Below are positions 44,243 to 52,509 of a DNA stretch of 64,000 nt, piece after piece. This stretch comes from Paenibacillus tritici (GTDB taxonomy: Bacteria > Bacillota > Bacilli > Paenibacillales > Paenibacillaceae). Position 1 is the first letter of the stretch. Each line of letters starts with the position of its first letter. The stretch lies in the NCBI RefSeq assembly GCF_013204885.1, contig NZ_JABMKX010000005.1:372001-436000 (forward strand). Direction: 5' to 3'. The notes beneath the pieces were generated by a model. It was not told the DNA's origin and made no database searches. It saw only the letters and a program-made list of their open reading frames with translations. The position numbers were made by a program, and so were the translations under genes.

Positions 44243-45112
44243 TTGTTTAAGCTGTTTAACAATAAACGTCTGTTTATATTGCTGATCACACTGGTTGCGT
44301 TTATCGTTCTGATGGGCTTCAGTCTGGGGCAAAGGAAAACCTTGTCCTGGCCGGAGAACTTCGTCAGGGATACGACCGGCTTCGTGCAGAAATTGTTCTA
44401 CAAGCCCGCTGGATATATAGCGGGCTTGTTCGAAGATATCGGGAATCTGCATGATCTGGCTGAAGAGAACAAGCGGCTTAAGATTCTGGCTGCACAATAT
44501 GCTCGGGATGCGGCGCAGTTAAATTTTATCAAGGCTGAGAATGAAGGTTATAAAAAAGATCTTAAGTTCACCAAGGCACAGGCAAATCTCTATAACTATG
44601 AGTATCATATTGCCAACGTGGTCAGTGTGACGACAGAGCCAAGCAACAATACGCTCGTCATTGACCTTGGTGCCAAGGATGGCATCAGGCTGAATATGTC
44701 GGTAACTTCCATTGATGGACTTGTTGGAGTCATAAGCAATGTGAGTAATTTCACCTCTACCGTGAAGCTGATGACGATGCTCGATATTTATGATCCCAAC
44801 TCCCAGCCGCCGATAGCGGGAACGGTGTTTAACAAGGAAGACAAGACCTTTGGGATGATCGAGCGTTATGACCAGCAGACCGGAAGGCTGATCATGAACA
44901 AAATTCCTGTAGGAGATCCGATTGCCAAGGATGATATCATCATCTCTAAGGGTACCGGTGGTGTGTATCCGCGCGGGATGACCATCGGTACGGTTGAAGA
45001 GGTGAAAAAAGGGGAGTACGGGCTGACTTCCACTGCAATTATCAAGCCGGCGGCTGGATTCCAGGACTGGAAGGAACTCTTCGTTGTCTTTACGGAGGAG
45101 CGTGTAGAATAG
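44243..45112 (+). CDS. mreC: Rod shape-determining protein MreC
   Basis: A bitopic scaffold protein of 289 residues that links MreB to periplasmic wall enzymes. One membrane span (about 8-26) is followed by a coiled coil (about 68-110, LAEENKRLKILAAQYARD) and a beta-rich C-terminal domain with VTSIDGLVGVISNVS. It starts with TTG at 44243, preceded by AGAGGGTG at good spacing. The last base of its stop codon is the first base of the mreD GTG start. Confidence 0.95.
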   Translation: MFKLFNNKRLFILLITLVAFIVLMGFSLGQRKTLSWPENFVRDTTGFVQKLFYKPAGYIAGLFEDIGNLHDLAEENKRLKILAAQYARDAAQLNFIKAENEGYKKDLKFTKAQANLYNYEYHIANVVSVTTEPSNNTLVIDLGAKDGIRLNMSVTSIDGLVGVISNVSNFTSTVKLMTMLDIYDPNSQPPIAGTVFNKEDKTFGMIERYDQQTGRLIMNKIPVGDPIAKDDIIISKGTGGVYPRGMTIGTVEEVKKGEYGLTSTAIIKPAAGFQDWKELFVVFTEERVE

Positions 45113-45642
45113 TGAAGATGCGCAGGCCCGTCCTGATACTGCTGTTATTCCTTTTATTTATTCTGGAAGGCACCATTCTTCCCTGGCTGATTCCTGACGT
45201 CTGGGAGATGCGGATGATTCCTAATCTCGTATTCATCGTTATTCTTTTCGTAACGGTATATCATCACCGGCATACTGCACTTATTATGGGTTTATGCTTC
45301 GGGATGCTGCATGATGTGGTATTCTATGGCCGCATTCTGGGGGCACATTCCTTCGCGATGGGGTTGTCCGCCTACCTGATTGGTCTGATCTTCCAGATTC
45401 CCCGTGCTCCGCTGCCGCTGATGATGACAGTGGTGCTGCTGGGCAGCCTGCTGGAGGATAGTATGCTTTTTGGCATATTCAAAGTTTTTAATCTGAGCCA
45501 GGAGCCTTACAACTGGGCGCTTTTGCATCATATGCTGCCAACTATGCTGTTTCATTTTGCTGCCGGCTTGCTCCTCTACATTCCGCTCCGGCGCCAGCTG
45601 GAGTTGCTTGGGAAAGAGACCCGCGATGAGGAAGCTGCGTAA
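45112..45642 (+). CDS. mreD: Rod shape-determining protein MreD
   Basis: An integral membrane protein of 176 residues with five or six hydrophobic spans, working with MreBC in cell elongation. GTG 45112 overlaps the mreC stop; ATG 45118 is an alternative. Typical features are the LPWLIPDVW loop and the FGMLHDVVFYGRILGAHSFAMG segment. Coupled translation with mreC is likely. Confidence 0.93.
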   Translation: MKMRRPVLILLLFLLFILEGTILPWLIPDVWEMRMIPNLVFIVILFVTVYHHRHTALIMGLCFGMLHDVVFYGRILGAHSFAMGLSAYLIGLIFQIPRAPLPLMMTVVLLGSLLEDSMLFGIFKVFNLSQEPYNWALLHHMLPTMLFHFAAGLLLYIPLRRQLELLGKETRDEEAA

Positions 45643-45723
45643 GCCGCCGCTGGATTTTCCTCGCTTCCAAAGAAGGATTTTGCCCGGCCCGGCACGAATG
45701 AATGAGGATAGGGGGACAGGCAT

Positions 45724-46383
45724 ATGACAGTTAAATCCAAGCATGTAAGGATCAAGGGCATCAAGGATGGCCTGGTATTCCTGTTAGACGATAAGTGTCC
45801 CTTTGAAGATCTCTTAAGCGAGCTTCGCTATAAGCTGGAGCACAGCCATCAAAATATTCTGACCGGACCGATTGTGCATGTGGATATTAAGCTGGGCAAC
45901 CGTGCTGTTACTGAAGAAGATAAAGAAGCGGTACTGGAGATTCTCAAGAGCCAGGGCAATCTGCTGATTCGTTCGGTTGAAGCTATCGAAGATCCTGAAG
46001 AGAAGGATACGGAAGCCTTGTTCATGATGAGCGGAATGCTCCGCTCCGGCCAGGTGCTGCATCATGAGGGCAATCTGCTGTTCCTCGGCGATGTGAATCC
46101 GGGAGGAACCATCACCTGTTCAGGGGATATCTATATTCTTGGAGCGCTCAAAGGGATGGCACACGCCGGAATCAACGGCAATCAAGAGGCGATTATTGCC
46201 GCTTCCCTGCTGTCACCTACCCAGCTGCGGATTGCTGACATTATCAGCAGGCCTCCGGATGAGTGGGGGACCCGGGAGAGCAGCATGGAGTTTGCTTATC
46301 TGTCTGGCGGTGCTATGCAAATTGACAAAATTCATAATATAGTCAAATTACGTCAGGATTTAAATGTGTTTAAAGGGGTGTAG
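45724..46383 (+). CDS. minC: Septum site-determining protein MinC
   Basis: Inhibits FtsZ assembly away from midcell. The 219-residue protein has an N-terminal FtsZ-interacting domain (VRIKGIKDGLVFLLDD) and a C-terminal beta-helix (GGTITCSGDIYILGALKGMAHAG) that binds MinD. ATG 45724 follows GGGGGACAGG. minD begins five bases after its stop codon. Confidence 0.95.
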   Translation: MTVKSKHVRIKGIKDGLVFLLDDKCPFEDLLSELRYKLEHSHQNILTGPIVHVDIKLGNRAVTEEDKEAVLEILKSQGNLLIRSVEAIEDPEEKDTEALFMMSGMLRSGQVLHHEGNLLFLGDVNPGGTITCSGDIYILGALKGMAHAGINGNQEAIIAASLLSPTQLRIADIISRPPDEWGTRESSMEFAYLSGGAMQIDKIHNIVKLRQDLNVFKGV

Positions 46384-46388
46384 CCTCC

Positions 46389-47183
46389 ATGGGAGAAGCG
46401 ATTGTCGTAACCTCGGGCAAAGGCGGAGTTGGCAAAACAACCACAACAGCCAACATTGGGACCGCACTTGCATTGCAGGGCAAAAAAGTATGTCTCGTTG
46501 ATACGGACATTGGACTGCGGAATCTGGATGTGGTCATGGGGCTGGAGAACCGGATTATTTATGACCTGGTCGATGTGGCGGAAGGCCGCTGCCGTCTGAA
46601 TCAGGCGCTGGTCAAGGACAAGCGCTTTGATGAGCTGTACATGCTGCCCGCAGCACAGACCAAAGACAAGACCTCGGTTACACCGGAGCAGGTCAAGGAT
46701 ATTATCCTTGAGCTTAAGAAGGAGTATGAATACGTTCTGATTGATTGTCCGGCCGGAATTGAGCACGGCTTCCGCAATGCGATTGCCGGTGCCGACAAGG
46801 CGATTGTGGTCACAACCCCGGAGCATGCTGCGGTGCGCGACGCGGACCGGATTATCGGCCTGCTGGAGCAGTCGCATGTGGAATCTCCCAAGCTGGTGGT
46901 TAACCGGATCCGCCCGGGACTGGTGAAGTCCGGGGATATGCTGGATATCGAAGATATTCTGCAGGTGCTCAATATCGATCTGATCGGAATTGTGCCGGAT
47001 GATGAACTGGTTATCAAGGCAGCGAACAACGGGGAGCCTACCGTTATGAACCCCGATTCTTCTGCAGCGATTGCTTACCGTAATATCGCCCGGCGTATCC
47101 TTGGCGACGCGGTGCCGCTGATGCAGCTTGACCAGAAGCCGGGAGCTTTTAAGAAGCTTAAGAAATTTTTTGGAATGGGCTGA
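46389..47183 (+). CDS. minD: Septum site-determining protein MinD
   Basis: A membrane-associated ATPase that recruits MinC. The deviant Walker A SGKGGVGKTTT (Lys11, Lys16) is at the N terminus, VLIDCPAGIE is the Walker B region, and the last residues (FKKLKKFFGMG) form the amphipathic membrane-targeting helix. 264 residues is the normal length. The ATG follows AAAGGGGTG. A clear terminator ends the mre-min transcript. Confidence 0.97.
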   Translation: MGEAIVVTSGKGGVGKTTTTANIGTALALQGKKVCLVDTDIGLRNLDVVMGLENRIIYDLVDVAEGRCRLNQALVKDKRFDELYMLPAAQTKDKTSVTPEQVKDIILELKKEYEYVLIDCPAGIEHGFRNAIAGADKAIVVTTPEHAAVRDADRIIGLLEQSHVESPKLVVNRIRPGLVKSGDMLDIEDILQVLNIDLIGIVPDDELVIKAANNGEPTVMNPDSSAAIAYRNIARRILGDAVPLMQLDQKPGAFKKLKKFFGMG

Positions 47184-47225
47184 ATCCCGGCCAGGCACTT
47201 ATATATGGCAATCTTCCGTCAGAAG

Positions 47226-47257
47226 CCCGCTGCTGAGAAATCTCCAGCGGGTTTTTT
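47226..47257 (+). terminator. Terminator after minD
   Basis: CCCGCTG (47226-47232) pairs with CAGCGGG (47245-47251), followed by six T. Confidence 0.85.
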
Positions 47258-47347
47258 GTGTTCCCGGGAACTTCGTCAGGGCTTGTTCTAAAGCAGCTTC
47301 CGCCGTTCATAAAATGGAAGTAAAACAAGCCCGCCGGAGGGATCGAT

Positions 47348-48208
47348 ATGGAATACCCGAGAGAGATCAAGAACCGCCGCAAGAAACGCATACAGATGCT
47401 GCTGGACGATCAGGCGGAGACCGGAGCAGGACCAGAGCTGTTCCGGCTGCCGGACAGCCCTCCTTCATTCAGGGAATGGGGGACAGATGACAGGAATGAA
47501 TTTGCTTCTTCCCCTGAGCCTGATCCCGAAGTCATGTGGAAGCGGCAACGTGCCAGGTGGGAGGATGACGACGGGGAAGGGCCGCGGCCGGGGTTTGGCG
47601 GAGGCCTTCTGCGGCGGACGGTAGCAAGTGTCCTTGTCTTTGGAGCGGTATGGGGCATCTTTGCAGTTCAGGAGCCATGGGCCGTGAAGTCGCAGTATTT
47701 CATTACGGACGTTCTCAGCCATGATATGGATTTCGCAGCTGTGCAGGTATGGTACGAGGAGCATTTCAACGGAGCACCTTCCTTCATTCCTATCTTCGGA
47801 GACGAGGAGGTACCGGCCGAGAAGGTATCAGCCCCTCATGAGCTTAGTGCGCCGCTTGCAGGAAGCGTTGTGCGTCCCTTCACTACAACCCTCAAGGGAA
47901 TTGAGATTATCCCGGCAGACGATTCAAGCCCCAGTGTCACGGTGAAAAGTGTAGATACGGGCCGGGTACTGTCTGTCTCCAAAGAAGTCCGGGGCGGCAT
48001 CCGCATCACGGTACGCCACACGGGCGATATAACGGCAGAATACGGTCATTTGAGCGGGACCCGGCTGGCAGTGGATGATTGGGTGCAGAGCGGAGATGAG
48101 GTAGGCTGGATTCAGGGGACGGAGGATGCGCAGATCCCTTTGCTTTTTTTAGCGATTATGAAAGACAAGACTTATATTGATCCCGCTGAAGTGGTATCGT
48201 TTGATTAG
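47348..48208 (+). CDS. spoIVFA: SpoIVFA-like regulator of the sigma-K processing protease
   Basis: SpoIVFA holds the SpoIVFB protease inactive in the outer forespore membrane until a forespore signal. The 286-residue protein has a charged N-terminal half, one membrane span (about 93-110, VLVFGAVWGIFAV) and a C-terminal M23/LytM-like domain (ITVRHTGDITAEYGHLSGTRL). The second metal motif HxH of active M23 enzymes is replaced (LLFLAI), so it should be non-catalytic, as expected for this protein. The end overlaps the next gene, spoIVFB. ATG 47348 follows GGAGGG. Confidence 0.88.
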   Translation: MEYPREIKNRRKKRIQMLLDDQAETGAGPELFRLPDSPPSFREWGTDDRNEFASSPEPDPEVMWKRQRARWEDDDGEGPRPGFGGGLLRRTVASVLVFGAVWGIFAVQEPWAVKSQYFITDVLSHDMDFAAVQVWYEEHFNGAPSFIPIFGDEEVPAEKVSAPHELSAPLAGSVVRPFTTTLKGIEIIPADDSSPSVTVKSVDTGRVLSVSKEVRGGIRITVRHTGDITAEYGHLSGTRLAVDDWVQSGDEVGWIQGTEDAQIPLLFLAIMKDKTYIDPAEVVSFD

Positions 48209-49043
48209 GATCCTGGGTATTGAGCTGTCGCTGCATCCGCTCTTCGTGCTGATACTCATGTTCTCTGTACTCACCGGACAGTTCCTTGAACTGCTTACCT
48301 TATTCCTGATCGTATTCATCCATGAACTTGGACATGTCTGTGCGGCGCTGCTTACCGGAGTTACCGTCAAATCCGTTCAATTGCTGCCGTTCGGCGGTGT
48401 TGCGGTGATCGAAGACCATGGCCGGCTTACTGCCGGGCGTGAAATCGGAATTGCCCTGGCAGGGCCGCTGCAGAACGGGATTATGATTCTGATGGCGCTG
48501 GCCCTCAAGCAGGCAGAGTATGGAAGCATAGCTTATCTGGATTATTTCATTGGAGCCAATGCCATGATTGCGCTGTTCAATCTGCTGCCGGTACTTCCGC
48601 TGGACGGAGGCAAAATCCTTCAGGCAGCCCTTAGTCTGCTGCTCCCGTATTATTACACCCTGCTGTGGACCGGACGGGTCAGTATTGCCGCCAGCCTGCT
48701 GGTGATTGTCTTCGCACTGCTTCCGCTTGGGGCTGGCGGGGGACTCCGGCTCAACCTGCTGATGATCGGGGCATTTCTGCTCTATTCCAATTCCACGGAC
48801 CAGCGCAACCTGCCCTACCGGTTTGTTGCTTTTTTGATGAACCGTGAAGTGATCTATGAGCGGTATCTGCTGGCAGAGAGCATTGCCCGTCCAATAGTTG
48901 CCTTCTCTGCGAAACCTTTGGACGATATAGTGCGTCTATTTAAACGTAACCATTATCATTATATCTATGTAATGAACAAGGACAGGAATATTGTAGCCGT
49001 TGTACCGGAGCAGCGTCTGATTGCTTCTTACTTCGGAATGTGA
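48177..49043 (+). CDS. spoIVFB: SpoIVFB, intramembrane site-2 protease that processes pro-sigma-K
   Basis: Cleaves pro-sigma-K in the mother cell. The 288-residue membrane protein has the zinc motif HELGH (His49-His53) in a membrane helix and the second motif NLLPVLPLDGGK (Asp143). A C-terminal CBS-like domain (about 230-288, DIVRLFKRNHYHYIYVMN) binds substrate and nucleotide in the B. subtilis enzyme. The frame begins at TTG 48177, overlapping spoIVFA by 32 nt; a second TTG at 48201 is also possible. No strong ribosome binding site is seen, suggesting coupling. Confidence 0.93.
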   Translation: MIPLKWYRLIRILGIELSLHPLFVLILMFSVLTGQFLELLTLFLIVFIHELGHVCAALLTGVTVKSVQLLPFGGVAVIEDHGRLTAGREIGIALAGPLQNGIMILMALALKQAEYGSIAYLDYFIGANAMIALFNLLPVLPLDGGKILQAALSLLLPYYYTLLWTGRVSIAASLLVIVFALLPLGAGGGLRLNLLMIGAFLLYSNSTDQRNLPYRFVAFLMNREVIYERYLLAESIARPIVAFSAKPLDDIVRLFKRNHYHYIYVMNKDRNIVAVVPEQRLIASYFGM

Positions 49044-49074
49044 AGCTAGATTGATTCAAACCAGAGGTGAAGCC

Positions 49075-50316
49075 ATGAAACAAATGATCGTTCACTGTAC
49101 ACAGCATATGACCCGGATGGCACTTCTGGAGAACGGGAGGCTGGTGGAATATGCGGCTGAACGCGATCAGCAGCAAGGCCTGGTCGGGAGTTATTATAAA
49201 GGTCGGGTAATGAATGTGCTGCCGGGAATGCAGGCGGCTTTTGTAGATATCGGACAGAAAAAGAATGCGTTCCTCTATGTAGATGATGTACTGCATCCCC
49301 ATCTGGAGAAGCAGCCGGAGGTGAAGCCCTCCATTGAGACGCTGCTGCAGCCCGGTCAGGAGATTGTGGTCCAGGTGAGAAAAGAGCCGCGCGGCGGCAA
49401 GGGCGCCCGGGTAACCACGCATTATACACTCCCGGGACGCTGGATGGTGTACATGCCGTTTGCCGAATATGTCGGCGTATCCAAAAAAATCAGCCGTGAA
49501 TCCGAACGCAGCCGGCTCAAAGGCATCGGCGAACGGCTGCGCCAGGGCGAAGAGGGACTGATTATGCGCACGGTCTCCGAGGACGAGCCGGTGGATGCGG
49601 TGGAGGGAGATCTGGCTTTCCTGCGTGCCCAATGGGAAGTAATCACCCGGCGCTCCAAGGAAGTGTCCGCACCGGCTCTGCTGCACTGTGACCTGAGCAT
49701 CGTCCAGCGTTTCATCCGGGATGCCTTCAATCCGCAGCGCGATGAGCTGATGATTGATTCGGCCAAGGCGGTGAAGGAAGCGGAAGCGTTCCTGACGGAC
49801 ATGGCGCCTGAAGGGTACAAGCCGGTAGGATTCTACAGGGGGCAGGAGTCTATCTTCTCCGCTTACGGAGTGACGGAGCAGCTTCACAAGAGCTTTGGCC
49901 GCAAGGTCATTCTGGAAGGCGGGGCTACGCTGATCTGGGATGAGACCGAAGCGCTTACGGTCATCGACGTCAACACAGCGCAGTACACAGGCGGAACAAA
50001 TCTTGAGGACACAGTAACGCGAACCAACCTGCTGGCTGCGGAGGAGATCGGGCGGCTGATCCGGCTTCGGGATACGGGCGGGATCATTATCGTGGATTTC
50101 ATTGACATGGAACGGGGCGAACACCGCAAGCTGGTGACGGACAAGCTGGAGGGCATCATCAGCCGTGACCGGACCAAGACACATATTCTCGGCTGGACCC
50201 ATCTCGGTCTGCTGGAGATGACCCGCAAAAAGGCAAGGCATGATTCTGCCGGGTTTGCCCCGGTGATCTGCCAGTGCTGCGGCGGTACAGGTAAGGTGGG
50301 GGCATGGCTGGAATAG
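49075..50316 (+). CDS. rng: Ribonuclease E/G family protein
   Basis: A single-strand-specific endoribonuclease for rRNA maturation and mRNA turnover. The 413-residue protein has an S1-like region (about 35-120, YYKGRVMNVLPGMQAAFVDIGQKKNAFLY split by inserts) and the two catalytic aspartate motifs VIDVNTAQYTGG and IIVDFIDME. A C-terminal CQCCGGTG zinc-link motif ends the core. It lacks the long RNase E scaffold tail, so it is RNase G-like. ATG 49075 follows AGAGGTGA; the longer frame starts inside spoIVFB. B. subtilis has no homologue, but Paenibacillus and clostridia do, next to rplU. Confidence 0.92.
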   Translation: MKQMIVHCTQHMTRMALLENGRLVEYAAERDQQQGLVGSYYKGRVMNVLPGMQAAFVDIGQKKNAFLYVDDVLHPHLEKQPEVKPSIETLLQPGQEIVVQVRKEPRGGKGARVTTHYTLPGRWMVYMPFAEYVGVSKKISRESERSRLKGIGERLRQGEEGLIMRTVSEDEPVDAVEGDLAFLRAQWEVITRRSKEVSAPALLHCDLSIVQRFIRDAFNPQRDELMIDSAKAVKEAEAFLTDMAPEGYKPVGFYRGQESIFSAYGVTEQLHKSFGRKVILEGGATLIWDETEALTVIDVNTAQYTGGTNLEDTVTRTNLLAAEEIGRLIRLRDTGGIIIVDFIDMERGEHRKLVTDKLEGIISRDRTKTHILGWTHLGLLEMTRKKARHDSAGFAPVICQCCGGTGKVGAWLE

Positions 50317-50363
50317 GTTAGAGACGATACATCGAAGATAAACCTCCACTTTGTGGGGAGGGA

Positions 50364-50392
50364 TTGACTTAGCCGTATAAGTATGATAATAT
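50364..50392 (+). promoter_or_regulatory. Sigma-A promoter of rplU-prp-rpmA
   Basis: TTGACT (50364-50369) is followed after 17 nt by TAATAT (50387-50392); an overlapping GATAAT at 50385 would give a 15-nt spacer. It lies directly after a CTCCAC/GTGGGGAG hairpin at the end of rng. Confidence 0.6.
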
Positions 50393-50398
50393 CTTCAA

Positions 50399-50522
50399 GT
50401 ATGTGTTTGGTTGTTCTGCCTGCACATGCTGTAACCGCTCCGATCGGGTAGATGAAGTGTAATTCCTCCGGGGGTTGCCACCTTGACTAGGCGAGTCTGA
50501 GACATGAGGAGGTGCAAGTACA
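50399..50522 (+). ncRNA. Probable L21 leader (autoregulatory 5' UTR of rplU)
   Basis: About 120 nt of structured leader separates the promoter from rplU. It contains GC-rich complementary segments (CCGCTCCGATCGGG, CCTCCGGGGGTTGCCACC) and ends with AGGAGGTG before the ATG. A ribosomal-protein leader is known at this position in Bacillus. The exact fold was not checked. Confidence 0.5.
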
Positions 50523-50834
50523 ATGTATGCAATTATCGAAACTGGCGGTAAACAATACAAAGTCCAAGAGGGCGATGTTTTGTTCATTGAGAAGCTGGAA
50601 GCTGAAGACGGCGCAAGCGTAACGTTTGACCGTGTCTTGGCTGTTTCTAACGAAGGTGGTTTGACTGCAGGAACTCCGCTGGTAAGCGGCGCGTCTGTAA
50701 CAGCCAAAGTCGAGAAGCATGGTAAGGGTCATAAGGTTGTAGTTTACAAATACAAACCTAAGAAGAACTACCACAAGAAACAAGGCCATCGTCAACCGTA
50801 CACCAAAGTAACTATCGAGAAGATTCAGGCGTAA
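50523..50834 (+). CDS. rplU: 50S ribosomal protein L21
   Basis: A structural protein of the large subunit, 103 residues, beginning [19 protein letters not shown] and ending with the L21 signature [25 protein letters not shown] 50523 has AGGAGGTG upstream. It forms a unit with the L27-processing protease gene and rpmA. Confidence 0.98.
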   Translation: MYAIIETGGKQYKVQEGDVLFIEKLEAEDGASVTFDRVLAVSNEGGLTAGTPLVSGASVTAKVEKHGKGHKVVVYKYKPKKNYHKKQGHRQPYTKVTIEKIQA

Positions 50835-50846
50835 GAAGGTGCGTTA

Positions 50847-51182
50847 ATGATTAACGTGCGGATTACACGGGCTTCTGCTCAAGGTGTCATTGTCGGTTTT
50901 GCCGTCAAGGGGCATGCGGAATACGCCAGGAATGGCAGGGATATCGTCTGTGCGGGTGTTTCGACTGTTACGGTTGGAACCGTGAATGCGATTGAAACTC
51001 TGACCGGTGTGATTCTGGATACTTCGATGAAGGATGGATTCTTAAGCGGAACCCTGGTTCCCGTGAATGATCCTGAAGTCTCCGCCAAGGTACAGCTTCT
51101 GCTGGAATCCATGGTGCTAATGCTCAAGGATATTGCTAAATCCTACAGGAAATATATTCAGATACAGGAAGTCATCATTTGA
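50847..51182 (+). CDS. prp: Ribosomal-processing cysteine protease Prp
   Basis: Removes the N-terminal extension of ribosomal protein L27 in Firmicutes. The 111-residue protein has the catalytic pair His23 ([10 protein letters not shown]) and Cys35 (DIVCAGVS), matching the His22/Cys34 pair described for S. aureus Prp. It lies between rplU and rpmA, its substrate gene, whose ribosome binding site overlaps its stop codon. Confidence 0.95.
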   Translation: MINVRITRASAQGVIVGFAVKGHAEYARNGRDIVCAGVSTVTVGTVNAIETLTGVILDTSMKDGFLSGTLVPVNDPEVSAKVQLLLESMVLMLKDIAKSYRKYIQIQEVII

Positions 51183-51199
51183 AGAAGGAGGTTGACAAC

Positions 51200-51511
51200 A
51201 TGTTGAAATTGGATCTTCAATTATTCGCATCGAAAAAAGGTGTAGGTTCCACAAAGAACGGACGTGATTCCCACTCTAAACGTCTTGGCGTGAAACGTGC
51301 TGACGGTCAGGCAGTAACCGGCGGCAACATCTTGGTTCGTCAACGCGGAACAAAAATCCATCCGGGCACTAACGTGGGCATCGGTAAAGATGATACATTG
51401 TTCGCACTCGTGGACGGCGTAGTGAAGTTCGAACGTTGGGGACGCGACCGCAAAAAAGTGAGCGTGTATCCGGTTGATGTCGCTCCGGTAGCAGCGGCAC
51501 TGGAAGCGTAA
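51200..51511 (+). CDS. rpmA: 50S ribosomal protein L27 with cleavable N-terminal extension
   Basis: A large-subunit protein whose mature N terminus reaches the peptidyl transferase centre. The 103-residue precursor begins [23 protein letters not shown] before SKKG matches the Prp cleavage motif of Firmicutes. ATG 51200 is eight bases after AAGGAGG; a longer frame from TTG 51179 is rejected. The following terminator closes the rplU operon. Confidence 0.98.
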   Translation: MLKLDLQLFASKKGVGSTKNGRDSHSKRLGVKRADGQAVTGGNILVRQRGTKIHPGTNVGIGKDDTLFALVDGVVKFERWGRDRKKVSVYPVDVAPVAAALEA

Positions 51512-51535
51512 GCTTTCGGAACCTATTTAGATGAG

Positions 51536-51568
51536 AAGCCTCCGGCATGAGTGCCGGGGGCTTTTTTT
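51536..51568 (+). terminator. Terminator after rpmA
   Basis: AAGCCTCCGGC (51536-51546) pairs with GCCGGGGGCTT (51553-51563), one wobble and a 6-nt loop, followed by T to 51568. Confidence 0.9.
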
Positions 51569-51664
51569 GGAATTGTTTCGGGGTCCCCGCAAAGTACCTG
51601 AGTAAGCGTCGAAGCTTAAGCCCTCACTTTGTGGGGGGATTCTGGTGATTGCAGGGAAAGCCTG

Positions 51665-51673
51665 TGTTATACT
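51665..51673 (+). promoter_or_regulatory. Extended -10 promoter of spo0B-obg
   Basis: TGTTATACT (51665-51673) is an extended -10 element about 80 nt upstream of spo0B. No clear -35 box is seen. Confidence 0.4.
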
Positions 51674-51753
51674 GGGAAATGGTAAATATCAAGCTAGTTT
51701 AAGCAACGGTTACATTGGAATCAATTTTGCGAACCAAGGGACGGGGAGAAAGA

Positions 51754-52494
51754 ATGAAATCCTGGAAAAGTATGGTCTGGGCAGTCATGTTATCCGCAGT
51801 GTTTCCTTTAGGTCTCGTGTATTGGCAACCCTCCCTTTTCACATGTTTGCTGCTCGGAATCTGGGTAGCGGCAGTGCTTGCATTCAGCTTTTTTTACAAC
51901 CGGCGTCAATATGAAGAGGAACTGCGCATACAGGAGAAGACTCTGCAGCAGGCGGCAAACCGGACACTGAATCATCATCGTCATGATTGGATGAATGATC
52001 TGCAGGTGCTTTACGGATATATCCAGCTGGGCAAGCCTGATAAATCCGTACAATGTGTGGAAAGAATAAAGGAGCGTATCGCGCTGGACAGCCGTATTGC
52101 CAAATTGGGAGTGCCTTCACTGGTATTCTACCTGCAATCCTTCCGTACGTTCAGAAGTAATCTGGAGCTGGACATACAGGTGGAAGAAGGGCTGCAGCTG
52201 GAGGACAAGCTGAGTGCCGAGTCCGGTGCTGAGCTGACTTCAGTAATTATGCAGACGGTAAGGGCGTACCAGTACAGCGGAGTAACACCGCAAGGAGACA
52301 CACGGAAGCTTGAGCTCAGCTTTTCACAGGAGGGTAGGGACATTCTTATCTCTTTCAAAGGTGAGGGAGAGCAAGGCAATCCCGAGCTGCTTCAGGGGCA
52401 AATTTATAATATAGTACAAGGAAAAATCATGAAGGCGGAGCAGATTCAGCCGGCTAAGGGCTATATAGAACTGCGGTTACCGCTGGAGATGTAA
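51754..52494 (+). CDS. spo0B: Spo0B-type sporulation phosphotransferase
   Basis: Relays phosphate from Spo0F to Spo0A in the sporulation phosphorelay. The phosphorylated histidine is His77 in LNHHRHDWMNDLQVLYGYIQLGK (split: the core is RHDWMN). A helical-hairpin dimerisation region and a degenerate kinase-like C-terminal domain follow. Unlike B. subtilis Spo0B, it has an N-terminal stretch with two hydrophobic segments (about 6-25 and 27-48), so it may be membrane-attached. ATG 51754 is preceded by GGGGAGAAAGA. It sits directly before obg, as in B. subtilis. Confidence 0.87.
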   Translation: MKSWKSMVWAVMLSAVFPLGLVYWQPSLFTCLLLGIWVAAVLAFSFFYNRRQYEEELRIQEKTLQQAANRTLNHHRHDWMNDLQVLYGYIQLGKPDKSVQCVERIKERIALDSRIAKLGVPSLVFYLQSFRTFRSNLELDIQVEEGLQLEDKLSAESGAELTSVIMQTVRAYQYSGVTPQGDTRKLELSFSQEGRDILISFKGEGEQGNPELLQGQIYNIVQGKIMKAEQIQPAKGYIELRLPLEM

Positions 52495-52509
52495 GGAAGG
52501 TGAATCTTA

